A stretch of 64,000 nucleotides of DNA from assembly GCA_036852015.1 (NCBI GenBank), contig JAANDG010000318.1, positions 1-64,000 on the forward strand, read 5' to 3'. Under the pieces are notes generated by a model. The model saw nothing but the letters and a program-made list of their open reading frames with translations, did no database searches and was not told the DNA's origin. Position numbers and translations under genes: made by a program. Of the stretch, positions 11,901-28,212 are shown one piece after another. Origin of the DNA: Pelodera strongyloides. Its lineage: Eukaryota > Nematoda > Chromadorea > Rhabditida > Rhabditidae. Numbering within the stretch: the stretch's first letter is position 1; each line of letters opens with the position of its first letter.

Positions 11901-12492
11901 CTTCCCTAGCGACATCAAGAAAATAACGGTCTAGTGCTTAACAACACTGTTTGTGTACCTGATTTTGGTAAGTACATACGAACGCCTGGCTTATCAAAGC
12001 GACCCCGAGTTCATAATGGAGTTTGGGGTTGGGGTCATTTACAGTTTTCTTTTTTTAAGCGTCAGTGATAAAGAAAACAATATTCGGATACCTCGTTGCT
12101 AATTGTAAGTGAAAAGTCAAAATTTATTGTTTTTATTTTTTGGCTCGTATCTTGTTGTGATTAGACAATTGCAAATAATAACTGCAATGAGGGATATACG
12201 ATATACCTGCAGTGAGACAGAGTGAGCTAACTGCACCGTGAAAAATCTACCAGACAAAGTATGTCAAAGCAACACATTGATAAAATGAAGACCGTCTTAG
12301 GGAAAATGGAAAAGAAATATTTGGACGTTTTTGTGCTAAAACTAAATCAGGAAAAGGATGAAAACAGTAAACAGAAGCCTACTATACCTCAGATATCGTA
12401 GGCTTTTCCCCGAAGGCGGTCTCCAGTTTTTCGCAAACCCATGATTTGGTTATTGAGTTGTTGGGAATCAAAAGATCTTCTTCTGTTGACAT
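8781..12492 (-). CDS. CHK-domain kinase-like protein (DUF1679/EcKinase), complete
   Basis: Ten exons join in phase: 12492-12388, 11720-11619, 11388-11250, 11211-11174, 10973-10848, 10415-10329, 10139-10074, 9884-9776, 9456-9347 and 9089-8781, giving 396 residues, a normal length for the family. The start MSTEEDLLIPNNSITKSW is typical of nematode DUF1679 proteins. A glycine-containing loop (ELGADAQGYMSIIRR) and TVIVK follow, then PIIVMEDLDNT (hinge-like). The catalytic motif VLAHGDLWGPQILW is at about residues 262-275 and the metal-binding IVDWALAHK starts at about 283. The family is related to choline/aminoglycoside kinases and includes ecdysteroid 22-kinases; the substrate here is unknown. 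The junctions at 10973 and 9776 use less typical splice sites chosen to keep phase. An acceptor-like ACTTCAG is one base before the ATG, and AATAAA follows the stop (8772-8777). Confidence 0.88.
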
Positions 12493-12494
12493 TC
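12493..12494 (-). promoter_or_regulatory. Putative trans-splice acceptor of the CHK gene
   Basis: Read on the minus strand, GTAACTTCAG is followed by a single A and then the start ATG. An intron-type acceptor directly before a start codon, with no upstream coding exon, is what a spliced-leader acceptor looks like. Confidence 0.55.
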
Positions 12495-14152
12495 TGAAGT
12501 TACAAGTATTTTTTTTATTAAGGAAATGATCTGAGAATTCGTATGACACTATTTATACAACATAACATCACTGACAAAGCTAGGGTGGTGCGCTGCGAAG
12601 CGCTGGCGAGAAAATGTCTCGCGGTGAAGGAGAGGTGTCGCGACGACTTTATGGAAATAAAGATTGACAGAAACAGTTAAACGGATGCGCGGAAAGTGTT
12701 CAGTACATTCGCGAGAACCTAGCGAGAACTTGGCGAAGTCTCGGCTAGGTGCGCTACGAGATGTAGCCGCACCTAATGTTTTTTGCCATCTTATTTTCGA
12801 GTTATGTTTTTGCCATCTTATTTCGAGTTGATATTCTCAAGGAAGTAAAATGATTTGTGACTAAAATATAAAATGGACCGAAAAGTTCATGGACCGGAGA
12901 AAAACGAAGTAAACCCGAGAGTTCGGGACCAGTACAAGTCATGATTAAACCAAAACGCTGCTCCAGATCCCAGAACACAATCAGCACATCAGACACATGT
13001 CAGGCATTATTTGATAACGTTTGTGCCCTCACGCTATGCACTATCTTATCAGTTAGGTGGTCAATAATCGTCTTACAATTAGGGTCATTGTAGATTTTAT
13101 TATTTAGAAATTAGAAGAGAATAAACCCATTGGTTCGAAGAACGGTAATTATAGGTAGAGGTACTAACCTCCTCAGTAGAGTGGCGGAGCTATGTGTACT
13201 CCTCAATGAATAAGCCTGTAGACCTTGCATATATATAATATATGTTACACAACGACAGGTTACTGTATATGTTATGTTTTTGGGTAGATATAAACTTAAG
13301 GTATCTCTCAAAATATGTGTTACTGAATTTTGTACCTGACAATGAATAACAAAAGCGTGGTTCTCTTTGTAGTTTACGATATTCAATTATATATCCTGCT
13401 AATAATTACAAAAGGATTGGAAACTTCTCATGGAATACCCGAACGGTCTTATAAGTTACCGTAATATGATGCGGTCTTTTGTGCTAACTAAGACATATGA
13501 TTTGATATTTTTTTATTATTATTTGTACGCTAATTAACAACAAAAGCTAACCCTTTCGCTTTTCGCTTTTTCGCTCATTGTCATTTGCTCACTTGTTTGT
13601 ACACTAATTAGCTTTCAAGTTAAACCACAATTCTAAAGCGTACCTAAACCACCGTACTTATCGTTGCGAGACTCTTTGGCTGAATGCCAATGATTTATTG
13701 AATTGCATACATCTTTCATGGGGTCTCGATGTATGGCAAAAACAGCGCATTTTGCTTCCAAGTATCAAATTGCATCTCGTGTACGATTTTGCATACACCT
13801 TTGAAAGTTAGAAAATGCACCATTGATAATACTAGAGGAGGCGAAAATGCACAGTTTATGCATGCTCCCAAAAAAATAGTCCTGTGGCGAACGCCGCGGG
13901 ACCATTTTTTGGCGGTCTGTAGTTGTTCTCGTGTAGTGCCAATCTACGGTAATTAAAGCCATACTTGGAAGCAAAATTCGGCAATTTTTGCCATACATCG
14001 AGACCCCATAAAATTTCCCTCGAGTTTTTTTCATTTTGTTTTTGTTTTGCATCTTTTGTTTCACTGTTATATGTTTTGTTCGTAAATTTAATGCGAAGAA
14101 TTGCTTAATGAAGGGCCGTTAACCAGGGTATTATAGTTTGGAACAAGAAGAA
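12494..14152. other. Intergenic stretch between divergent CHK and AP2S1 genes
   Basis: This must hold the upstream regions of both genes, which point away from each other. Apart from the inverted-repeat element at 13718-14009, I see only AT-rich sequence and a degenerate GC-richer patch at 12590-12770 with repeats of GCGAGAAC/CTAGCGAG. No exon-like segment was found. Confidence 0.5.
13718..14009. mobile_element. 292-bp foldback element (ATGGGGTCTCGATGTATGGC ends)
   Basis: The left arm, starting ATGGGGTCTCGATGTATGGC and including TTTTGCTTCCAAGTAT, is matched in reverse complement by the right arm ending GCCATACATCGAGACCCCAT. The middle contains CCGCGGGACCATTTTTTGGC. It has no coding capacity. 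A target-site duplication is not obvious. Confidence 0.8.
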
Positions 14153-17009
14153 ATGATTCGATTCATCCTGATCCAGAATAGAGCGGGGAAAACACGTTTG
14201 GCGAAATGGTATGTTTTTCGTAATGCTTTACTAAGTATTCTCACAATTGCGTGGATGCTAGTTTTGTATATTTGTTGACGTCATATCATCAACTACATCT
14301 TTTTTGCTTCGGCTTGTAGGCGTTACAGAATTCCTAAGTTTTACGTTTCTTTTTTTTTGATAACACAATTATATAGAATAAGTTTCACACTCATTCAGGT
14401 ATATGCACTTCGACGATGACGAAAAACAGAAGTTAATAGAAGAGGTCCACGCGTGTGTAACTGTCCGTGATGCCAAGCATACTAACTTTGTGGAGGTTTG
14501 CTTTTTTTCGACCTTAGCCATATGATTAGGATTCGATACCTAATGATTGCTGTTTCTAAAATGTGCTTGTTGAGCCGAGGGTGCAAACTGAACCTACCGG
14601 GTCCAGTCAAAAAGGGGGGGGGTCAGGCACCCATTTGCTTAACTTAAAGTGGAATTCAAGGCTCCAAACTTAAACAAAAGAGTAACCGGTCATTACAGAT
14701 CGATTGCGGGAAAAAATATCAATTGATTGTTTATCGATTTGTACGACATTTTCTCCATTAAAAATGTTTGATACACACAAATCATTCTACATGCGTGTTT
14801 TCGTTGCTTAGGTCGTAGCGAGGTTTGTCCTAGTTTTGCTTGGAGTTTGGGTAATGGGAATGGTCAAGACAAGAAAATTATTGTATGAATGCGCCAGTGA
14901 AAGCTAAAGTACATAAATTTTTTGTTAAGGCGAAATGCTAGCCTCTTTGGAAAATTTGCATATGATAAGCAAATCCTATGTATCCTATGCTAATTTTGTA
15001 CGATTACCGTGGACGATCGTACAAAATTAGCATAGGATACCTAGGATTTGCTTTTGCAAATTTTCCAAAGGGGCTAGCATTTCGCTTTAAAATATTATAT
15101 TGAATACTTTATTCTGAAAAGAACAAAAGCGAAATAATATTCAAATATTCATCAAAATCGATAAACAATGAATTGATAATATCTTCATCAACCGATCCGT
15201 TACCGCACTGATAGAAGTTTGGAGCCTTCAAGCCGACTATAAACTTTGGTTGCTCCGCCTCTTTTTGACTGGACCGGTAGGTTCAGTTTGCACCGAGCCG
15301 AGTGCTCCCTTGATTATTTCAGTTCCGTAACTTCAAAATCGTCTATCGACGATATGCCGGTCTCTATTTCTGTATCTGTGTCGACATTATGGATAATAAT
15401 TTGTACTATTTGGAAGCTATTCACAACTTTGTGGAGGTGCGATTTTGTTTGTGTTCAGTTTACAGAGGCGTATACGCACTTTTCTGTCGCACTTTTCTAT
15501 TAGCCATTTGGGTACTATTGAACTTGTGCAACCCCAATAAATTTTTTTCTGAAATTTTCTAAAACTAGTTCCCAATAGGTTAGCGATGATGCTGAGGCCG
15601 AAAAAGTGAGACCCATTGCCGTTGGGGCCCGTTAAGGCCCACTTATGTCCCAGGTCCAAAATTATAAAATTCGCTGAAACTTCTCCGCAATATGTTTGTG
15701 ATGAGGCTGGATCCAAAAAAGTGGTTCATATTCAATTTTGAGTCAATTGGGGCCACTTAGGCCCCATGACCAAAATTATAAAAATCGCCGACACTTCTCC
15801 ACAATGTATAATTTATAACACGGGTGCTCCTTAAGTATGTTATTTCAGGTGGTAAGGCTAATAAGACTTATTCTGGCCAACTAGCTTATGACCAAAGCTC
15901 CTAGTCAAGTCCGCATAACACAATTAAGCATAGGTAGCAAGATGCACGATTCAGAGAGGGAATGAATTTACAAACGGGGATATTCCGCGGCGACTTGGTC
16001 CCAGAAATGGTAGATTGGGTCGGAGATTCTTCCGAATTGTGTTTTCCAGAAAAATTCGGACATGTAGCAGCGGTATCTGACGTTGTTGATGCCGTATTAA
16101 TGAGCACCAGTCCACCAGTGTTATAAATTATACATCATGGAGAAGTTTCAGCGAATTTTATAATATTGGACCTAATTGGGCCCCATTTGGCTCAAAATTG
16201 AATATGAACCACTTTTTTGGATCCAGCACCATCACAAACATATTGTGGAGAAGTTACAGCGAATTTTATAATTTTGGACCTTAACGGGCCTCAATGGCAT
16301 TGAGACCCACAATGAACCACTTTTTCGGACTCAGCATCATCGCTAGCCTATTCGGGAACAGTTTTAGAAAATGTCAGAAAAAAATTTATTGGGGTTGCAC
16401 AAGTTCAATAGTACCGCCATTTGATCATAGCGGTAGTCGTGCATTCTGATTTGAGGTCCTCAGGTCCAACTGTATTTTCAGGTGCTTAATGAATATTTCC
16501 ACAATGTATGCGAATTGGACCTGGTCTTCAACTTTTACAAGGTATTTGAGAAATTTCTTTTTCTTTTTTCGCATTCTTTTTTTCTTTCTCTAATTCGTAC
16601 TTATTAGTTTACCTCCTTCTCGGGGAATTTTATCGATCGTGGTTATTTAACTGTCATTTGTTTGATTAAATTAATTGTAAGGCTAGTGTCGTTTTTTGGA
16701 TATTTTTTTAAAGCGAAATACCGGCCGGTTTTTGAAACACATCCAGTACCAGCATTCTTGTGTAGCGTATGCAAGTGAACCTAAATTTAAAATTAGAGTA
16801 AAAATCGAGCTAAATTCGAGCAAATTAGCATAAATGTGTAAGAATTCAATTATCTACGACGCGTTTCAAAAACCGGCTAGTATTTCGCTTTAAACCATTC
16901 TGTTCAGGTGTACTCCGTTGTGGACGAAATGTTCCTTGCGGGTGAAATCCGTGAGACATCACAAACCAAGGTTTTAAAGCAACTGCTCATGCTGACGTCG
17001 CTCGAGTAG
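14153..17009 (+). CDS. AP2S1: AP-2 complex subunit sigma (clathrin adaptor small chain), complete
   Basis: Five exons, 14153-14208, 14399-14495, 15323-15436, 16482-16541 and 16908-17009, encode 142 residues, exactly the usual length of AP2 sigma. The start [20 protein letters not shown] is diagnostic. Further conserved blocks are [68 protein letters not shown] and [20 protein letters not shown]. The protein is the sigma2 longin-like core subunit of the plasma-membrane AP-2 adaptor, which binds dileucine sorting signals during clathrin-mediated endocytosis. Introns 2, 3 and 4 each contain a separate inverted-repeat mobile element. An AATAAA-type signal is present near 17426. KRR1 follows on the same strand after 743 bp. 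Confidence 0.98.
14935..15090. mobile_element. TTAA-flanked MITE in AP2S1 intron 2
   Basis: The element is a near-perfect palindrome bounded by TTAA at 14935-14938 and 15087-15090. It starts GGCGAAATGCTAGCC and ends with its complement; arms include TTGCATATGATAAGCAAATC and the loop TACGATTACCGTGGACGATC. The copy at 36397-36567 is the same family. Confidence 0.85.
15511..16415. mobile_element. Intact 905-bp foldback element with 8-bp target duplication, in AP2S1 intron 3
   Basis: The ends are perfect inverted repeats (GGTACTATTGAACTTGTGCA at left, its complement at right). It is flanked by the direct repeat GCCATTTG at 15503-15510 and 16416-16423. Inner arms include GCTGAAACTTCTCCGCAATA and GGATCCAAAAAAGTGGTTCA. 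The loop (about 15900-16110) has a segment open on both strands and shared with the copy at 120-885. An 8-bp duplication fits hAT-like or similar superfamilies, but no transposase is present. Confidence 0.92.
16708..16893. mobile_element. TTAA-flanked MITE in AP2S1 intron 4
   Basis: Bounded by TTAA at 16708-16711 and 16890-16893. The termini are AAGCGAAATACCGGCCGG and the complementary CCGGCTAGTATTTCGCTT, with inner TTTTTGAAACACATC and GACGCGTTTCAAAAA. It ends only 14 bp before the acceptor of the last AP2S1 exon. Confidence 0.85.
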
Positions 17010-17752
17010 ATGAGTAGATTTTTTTATTTCAGAAGAGCCATTGAAGTTGTGAGTCATGGTTAGTAACTTATTTTATTATTTATGCTTCGTTGCCTAGGCT
17101 TTTATATGTCGTAAAATATTTTTGATTATACATTCTATGTACATTGGTTAGGTTTAATTTGGATGTCGAAGTACTTATAATAGTTTGTCATAGTTTGCTA
17201 CAACATCCGTAATCATGTTTCACGCTATTCAGGCATTTTGCTTACAATGCATTCCTAATTCTCTATCGCCTATATTTTTATTATTTAGGTAAAGGTAAAG
17301 CATTATCTAATACATTAAGAATATATGTTCACTTCGCATAATTAAATTTGTATATTGTACATTTATTAATTTATATATTGTAGTAGTATTTACACTAGTA
17401 TATAATTTGAATATAATAAGCTTTGAATAAATTTTTATTAAAGTTTTTGGTTGTATTAATCGATTCTATGATGCGTTGTGTTACGCGAACATATCTGGAA
17501 AACTTGAAGAATTGTGCTTTGTTTTGTTTGTCATCAGAAGCTCTTTCATAACTTTATAATGCTTTTGAAAGTTTCCTCACTGTTAGTTTGTTATTATAAC
17601 GTTCTGTTCTACAACATTAAATGATTAAATATTGCTTTATTGTGATTTTTAAAGTTTTCACATTTATGTTGTTCTTATTGCTGTTTTTTTGCATACTTTT
17701 GAAAATGTTTTCTTTTTGTAAATTGTAAACCTTATCTTGTTTTGTTTAGAAC
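17010..17752. other. AP2S1 3' region and KRR1 upstream region
   Basis: This is an AT-rich intergenic stretch with a possible polyadenylation signal (GAATAAA near 17426). A T-rich run leads to GTTTAG three bases before the KRR1 start, a likely spliced-leader acceptor. No coding sequence was found. Confidence 0.6.
17743..17752 (+). promoter_or_regulatory. Putative trans-splice acceptor of KRR1
   Basis: TTTTGTTTAG is followed by AAC and the start ATG at 17753. The polypyrimidine tract plus AG directly before the start, without an upstream exon, matches a spliced-leader acceptor. Confidence 0.55.
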
Positions 17753-21513
<3,761 letters not shown>

Positions 21514-22689
21514 TTCTTTGTTTCCAGGTTGTTTTGCCCTTTTTTATTGATTTAATTTAGTATCGTACGTTTATTTTACTGAATTACACAGCTAAACTTG
21601 TTCTGCGATTTTTTTATGAAAGTAGTTAATAGAAATCGTTGTTGCAAAGTTCTGTACATTTTGAAAACTTCGTACACCTGTTTTTGTTTTTGTAGTTTGT
21701 ATTGATTTGGTTGTTGATTGATGTTTATCGAACTATTGTTGTTTTGGGATTTTGTAATATTAGATATTAGTTTAAATTTTGAAGCTGCCCAAGCCGAAGC
21801 TATGTTTCACAGGGCTTGAATTCCTTGTTGTAGTTCGAGTGCGATTGTAAAAGTTAAAGTTCCCAAAACATCAGTAGTATGCGATTATTGTTGAAAAAAA
21901 TGTTTGTTATGGCCTCGAGTGGCTCCCAATTTGACTAGAAATGATCTATTCTTCAAAAAGTGGAATTAGAGTATATAGAAGCTATACCGTTAGTTACTTT
22001 TTCAAATAATGTAACTTCGTTGAGTATTCTTTTTGTTATGTTTTACGGTATGTTTCTAAAGTCGTTGGTGTTATTCTATGTCGCCGTTGTTATTTAGTTT
22101 AAAGGTATTGTCTCTGCTATATGCCAATAAACACATTAAAATACTTTTTTGTTATTTATTTGAATGGATGAGTTTTATGCTCTGCCTTGCTATCAATGTA
22201 TGTGTTGTTTTCAAAGAAATGCTTGATAAGAGTTAGAAGTTTCCTATTATTTTCTATATTTGATTGGGGAAGGGTACTCACATTACCCTCTTATGTCCTA
22301 CGTATGCTCAGCCCATGCTACAGTAGTATGTTTTGACAGTTTGTCTTACAGTAGTATTGCCTGAGCTCTGTAGCTATTAGAATGTTACAATCTGTGGGTG
22401 GAGTGCTGTATATTGACGACAAAAAGTATCGAACCGATTTATTATTGATTCGTATTCGTAATAATTATTTATAAGTGATCTGATCTATTCAATTATCCTA
22501 ATTTACCCGTAGTTGTATTGTTGGCAGGTTGTGTAGCTGACGCTAGGGAAGTCTTTCTCAAAGATGTACCCGGTTGCAGTTATTGATTGATATTCGGATA
22601 TGATGAAGCTCCTTCATTGTGTCGTGGTCTTCTCCTCTTCGTGAATTCTTCGCGTCTATAGTGTAGTTGGTCCATTTCAGGTTTCGGTT
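21514..22689. other. 3' regions of convergent KRR1 and the secreted-protein gene
   Basis: The two genes converge here. The stretch is AT-rich with polyadenylation-type signals and CAGTAGTAT repeats near 21868 and 22321-22358. I find no exon-like open segment. Confidence 0.5.
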
Positions 22690-23542
22690 TCATCCCAACA
22701 CTATCGTACCGCCAATACGTTGGTACCTTCTGTCGCCGGCAGCGCGCTGCAAAATAGAAGTAGAGGTACGAAATTGAGTTGGTTTTTAATTTTGCCTTAT
22801 GTTATTTGATACACGTGAATTACTTATCTCACGCCGTCTATGTTTGTGTATTTGTGTATTGTATATCTCAACTCGCTTCCAATTAGGCTAACGGTCTCAG
22901 GTTGTGTGGCATTTGTTATCAGTAAAACGCTATGAAAATTAGGAGTGAGGAGAGATGTTAAACCTCCAAAGCTAACAATTGTTACCTGATGATTGAACTC
23001 TTCCATTGCGTAAGCGGGTTGGTGCTTTGCTCGTCGAAATGTGTGATCGTAGTGTGCGTGTACTGTAGCCTCGGCTTCCTCAACCCTGTGGCCTAGCTCC
23101 TCGGCGAGCTTGTGCGCCAAAACGTCTAGTCTAAAACTTGAGTAAGGTTAATTTTTTTTTCATTGAATGATTGCTAGTGGTTGCTTCATTGTGTGTTGTG
23201 TGTCGTTTTAATTTGATAAATTTCCAATATTGCAGATGATAAGATTCATATTAGGATTAGGTAGATGATTTTTCAACTAGGGTTTTTGACGAATGAATGA
23301 ATGGAAACTCGGCTTTTCTCGTCAAAAATGGAGACTAATTAGACGGGGTAGCTAATTGTTCTTTTCTTGAAGTCGAAGTTTAGTTTCTCGGTCGTATATT
23401 CATATACTCACTTTTGTTGAGATCTCTGGGTTCGATGTCCGGCTCTTTGTAGTGTTTTTGGATATTTTATCCACAGGGAAAATCCTGTTTCCATGCAGAA
23501 GCCAAACAGTACAGCCATGCACAATGTGGTTCCTAGGCGCAT
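22690..23542 (-). CDS. Small secreted protein of unknown function, complete
   Basis: Three exons, 23542-23412, 23130-22986 and 22746-22690, join in phase for 110 residues. The N-terminus MRLGTTLCMAVLFGFCMETG has a hydrophobic stretch typical of a signal peptide. The middle (VLAHKLAEELGHRVEEAEAT, then HAHYDHTFRRAKHQ) is probably helical and His-rich, and the protein ends in RRYQRIGGTIVLG. No Cys-rich domain or known family was recognised. An acceptor-like CTCTTTCAG lies 11 bases before the ATG, again suggesting trans-splicing. It lies tail to tail with KRR1. A short neuropeptide-like precursor is conceivable (the C-terminal IVLG is suggestive), but no clear dibasic-flanked repeated peptides are present. 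Confidence 0.7.
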
Positions 23543-25749
23543 AATTGAATTTCCTGAAAGAGTACAGTTTTATTTTGAGCCGTTCGCCAGCCGCACAAAT
23601 TTGCAGGGTAATAAGAATGCGAACTTCGAATAATTAAATAAACCCAATTACGCGGTTGCGATTGACTATAAGGTCAAAGTCAACAGTGAAAAAATAAAGC
23701 CGAATAGGTAGAACGCCTACAATAAGTTCAAGATGAGCCCTTGCGAAGTCACAATTGAAGTATGTTATTTGTTGTTTACAAACTTTACAAGTTTGGCTTT
23801 AGGCTGATTGTGAAATATATTGTGATTGTGAAACAGAAGCAAGCTTGTTATTGTGAAATTCAAAGTAAACTACACTAATTGTGTGCGTGTGAACTTGTGC
23901 TTAGTTGTTCTAGAGCTCTAGCTATGTTGCATTACTTTGATATATGTGAAAGCGTGAGTTGAGTGTGGGATGAAATTTGGGATGAAGTCATGGAGGAAAG
24001 CATCTTTGAGAAATGAGGCTTCATCTAGGTTTGAATTTTTCGAAATCCACAACTGTGCGACTCGGCAATCTCATTGCCTTATATAGCCCTCCCCCCACCT
24101 CCTGTATGGGCAGGATTTGGGATTTACCAAATAATACCTAATCGGATTATTTGCACCGTAGACATGTGGGCCAGTGGCCCATGCAGGTATCGCATTGCCC
24201 CGCCCCTTTTTGGACCTATATCCGCTTATGTCCCACGGTTGTAAATATGCAAAAGGAACTAGATTTTGTGTGAGGGTGGGGTATTAGGTTTTTATTAATT
24301 CATTGAGCGGATCAGCGAAAACTGTTTGAAATAGCATGGCTGTGGGGAGAATTAGGCCGGATTATGGAAAAAGTGAACAGCCTTTTTCGTTTCGTTTTGA
24401 TATTTTGAGCGTATTCTGTTCTAGTAATAGTATTGAGGAAGTGATCTGTTGAGGAAACCCTATAGTGGAGTAGGTCAAAGAAATGACGATATATTTAGTG
24501 TGAATTTGTGAATGTGATTCACTTTTTGTTGTCTTGCTTGAGATTTAAAGTAACAAATACTAGTGAGTGGATTATTTTTGGTTTACTTTTTGCATATCTT
24601 GACACGTTGTGATAAATTGTGAAGTGATAAACAAGGAATCAGATTTGAAGGCTATAGGTCTACGTGAAATAGTTATGCAGTTAGTCTGGATCTGGGTACT
24701 CGGGAAACATAGGATTTGGTACTCTTGAATGTGCTATTGTGATTGGCTTTTTGTAACTCAGGACGGACTATTGAAATAACTTGGTTTTTTTTCTGCATTC
24801 CGTTGGATAGGTGGCTCGGTGGCTGGTCGATTCGAAATCAGCGTAAGTGGTTCAGCGTTGTAACCGTAGACGAGCATCTGTTACGAAGGATAACCTAGAA
24901 CCTATGGCTCACTGTTATTTCAGCTTCCTTTCTAAACAAGGCGATTGTATATAAAAACATTCTTCCTTAGTACTTCTTTTCTTTACCTCATTGTCTATTT
25001 CATAGCAAAATGCTTGTCGGTTAGCGATTAATAGGTATATGCATAGCATACCGTCGGATGAAATGTTATGGGTCTGTGTTGTTTAATGTAACCCACTCTT
25101 CAGCACTTGGTTTTTAGATGCGACATGTGACATACTCTGAGCATTAAATAATGGCAAATAACCAAGAGAACCATGTTTCATGCAAAGTGGTGGTGAATAT
25201 GATAAACGTCGTTGACCTTGACCCTAACGACTATTTTTGTAGGCAACACTATCAGATAAATATAGTTATCCGTTATAATGAAAAAATGTCTAATCAACAT
25301 ACTGTAGTGTATTAGTTATTCCAAGTGCATGCGTAGTGGTGATTTTCATTATCTGCATTATCCCATCATATTTAATTAACTTTTGTTGACTCAACCACTC
25401 AGCTTCATTGTTAAATCGCTACCGCAAAGCCCACATTCACATACTTTTATGCGATAAGCTGATAAACTCTCTTTGTTAATCCAATCCCAATGCGAAGATA
25501 TCGCGAGGTTGATTATTCCGCGATATATATGCGATTTTGCGATTATTGCGGATTGTTTCCTCCTACTAGTTGGGCTTAGTTAGAGAGAGAGAGAGTGTGT
25601 GTGTATGTGTGTGTGTTTTACTTTTTCAAAAGTACTTACCAGTGAATTTCTTCTGTGTTGTTAAAAAAAACAAGGAAGTGACTATATGTATGATGATTTG
25701 TAGATCTCGTGATGTGTCATGTCTGCAAACTTAGTAAACTATTGATGAG

Positions 25750-25920
25750 TTAAAGCGAAATACCGGCCGTTTTTCATCATGGTCAGCTGAATTCTTATTT
25801 GTGCTAATTTACTCGAATTTAGCTCGATTTTTTATTCTAATGTATGTTCATTTGTATAAGCTGCATCCCAATGCAGATGTACTCGATGTATTTCAACGAC
25901 CGGCCGGTATTTCACTTTAA
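25750..25920. mobile_element. TTAA-flanked MITE (GCGAAATACCGGCCG family)
   Basis: TTAA at 25750-25753 and 25917-25920 bound the termini AAGCGAAATACCGGCCG and CGGCCGGTATTTCACTT. The interior shares CTGAATTCTTATTTGTGCTA and CGAATTTAGCTCGATTTTT with the elements at 10584-10750 and 16708-16893. Confidence 0.85.
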
Positions 25921-28099
25921 TGCGAAAATGGGAAGTTGTAGACAAATACTTATAGCATTGTTTGAGGGCACCAGCCCGCGGCCGGATCAGAAAGGGTTAG
26001 GCAGAGGCAAAGTAGAGTTTTCAGTGTTTTGAATGCTAATAGTATTGATGGTCACGAATTGTATAATATAACTGGCACGGTACTTTGACTGAATGTGTCA
26101 TTTTCCTGTATGTGTTAGCTGTTAACGGTGTTAATTGGTAGTTAAGTTCCATTGAAGGCGTCTAAGTGTATGTTTATGCTTTGCTGAATGTAAAAATGTA
26201 CAACTATGTCGTAGTTCGTAGTGTGCTTATGCTAACGTGACCGTTATTTTGTTTTAGTTTCAGTTTTCAGTTGTTTATGTTTAAATATACTTATGCATAC
26301 GACATACGTACATGTAAAGTGAGTTATGGAACTAGAACGCGTGGCTTCTTCATTTGAATTACGCATATCCCATGTATTTTAGGCTTTTAGGCTCATTCGG
26401 GATTAGTAGTCTCGCGTGAAATTGAGCTATTGAGCTAATGGACATCATCTATTTTTCGAAAGTTTGCCTTGCACCTTGCACTTATCACTACTTTATTCAC
26501 ACATACAATCAATCAGATACAACATCAATCAAGTACATGGAACAAGTGCGGAAGGTTTCTAGCGTCGTGCTTCTCAATCCGCGGGGGAATGCGTGGAGGG
26601 GATATTTTTCTTCAGATAATGACGATCCTTGATCTTTCCAATGAGGTTTTGTGGAGTTATACAGAGTGTTTGACGACGAGACGAAAGGACAAATCCCTCG
26701 AATTCTTCAGGCTAGGCAATGGGGGATTCGCCTCGATTTTCCCCGCCTCGGTGGCATTGAGTGTGTGTTGTGGCTGGATTCGAACTCGGGTCGGCTGACT
26801 GCGAAGCGCGGACGTTTCCAATGGGCCCCATTGGAAACTTGTGTTGGAAACATATCTTTTTATGTTAGTTTGTAATTCAATTCCCTTATTTCTTAGTGGT
26901 ATTACAGATAAATAACGATTTCTTTAAATTTAACCAAAAGGGATATATAGTCTGAGGTCTGAGGCTTAGGGGGTGAGTTCTGCCGGTGCAAATACAGTAG
27001 GAACGTGCTGAGCCATATTTTTTTAAATCTAAATTGCAGAGTTGAAAGTTGACGACCAATTCAAGCACTTGTGGTTAGTCTTGTAGTTATAGTTGTTAAA
27101 GACAGAAATGAAAGGGAAGGTTGTAAGAAAATATCAAAAGATATTTATACTTAGTATGCAGTATGCACTACGTACCACGCACGACAGTTTAGATCGGTAT
27201 CATGTACAAGTACCTAAGTGGACCGTTAGCGTGGTGATTATAGGTTATTATAAGAGGAGGAGGCTTGTTGAATATGTTCTTCTTTCAAAAATGCAATTTT
27301 GCAATTGCATATTGCATCCTGAATCCTGAGTCAGCCTGAGTGATGTGAGAAAACGAGTTTTGCTCCAAGGATATGTATCTGACCCCAATTTTTGTTTGAC
27401 CGTATGTGTTAGAATGCTTCCACTGTCGGTGTTTCCTGATTTTCCGTCCGCCCGAATCGAGTTACCTTTCTTGTTATTGTCTTTGTTAGTTAGTTTTACA
27501 GTATTTTGATTTGTCTATGTCTATATGTATTCGTCATTGTGTAGTCTAGCGATATATCAGTTTACTCTTCGCTTGTCAGAGACGAAAGGAAGTTGCGAAA
27601 CCTTATGTGTGAAATGTGCGCAAGCCAGCGCACTTGTAGTTATAGTTTGCATTTTTATGCCTAGGGTCTCTCTCCAGTCAGTTGCTATTTTAAGTTCATA
27701 TGCTCATTTTCATTAATCACCTCGAAGACTGGGTTAAATTTGTTAAATCTATAGTCGTGCTGAGGATTAAAACATGAAAAATGAAACCTCACAAACTCAC
27801 AATGGATTAATTTAGAAACTGTGTCCGGATTTGACGTACTTGCAGATTTTGGGAATTAGGGGAATTTCTTGGCTAAGAATACACTCAGAGTGTGAGTGCA
27901 AAGAGAAGGATTATCGGATGGCGATTGTAGAGTAGTGAAAAATACAAGGAAGAAGTTGGTTTGTTCTGAATATGTATGTGAGTCGGAGTATGGTATGGTA
28001 ATTATGCAGCATAGAGAAAAATTGTGCCAGTGGTGCGGTGCGTAAATTGAGAAAAGTGGAAAGGTGTCATTCCAATACGCACGCTTCCTTTCTTTTCCA

Positions 28100-28166
<67 letters not shown>

Positions 28167-28176
28167 TGTGTGTGTG

Positions 28177-28209
<33 letters not shown>

Positions 28210-28212
28210 TGT
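28100..28212. repeat. (TG)n microsatellite, about 110 bp
   Basis: An almost pure TG run with a few TC interruptions near 28165-28185. The long His/Thr and Cys/Val ORFs over it are artefacts of the repeat. Confidence 0.97.
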
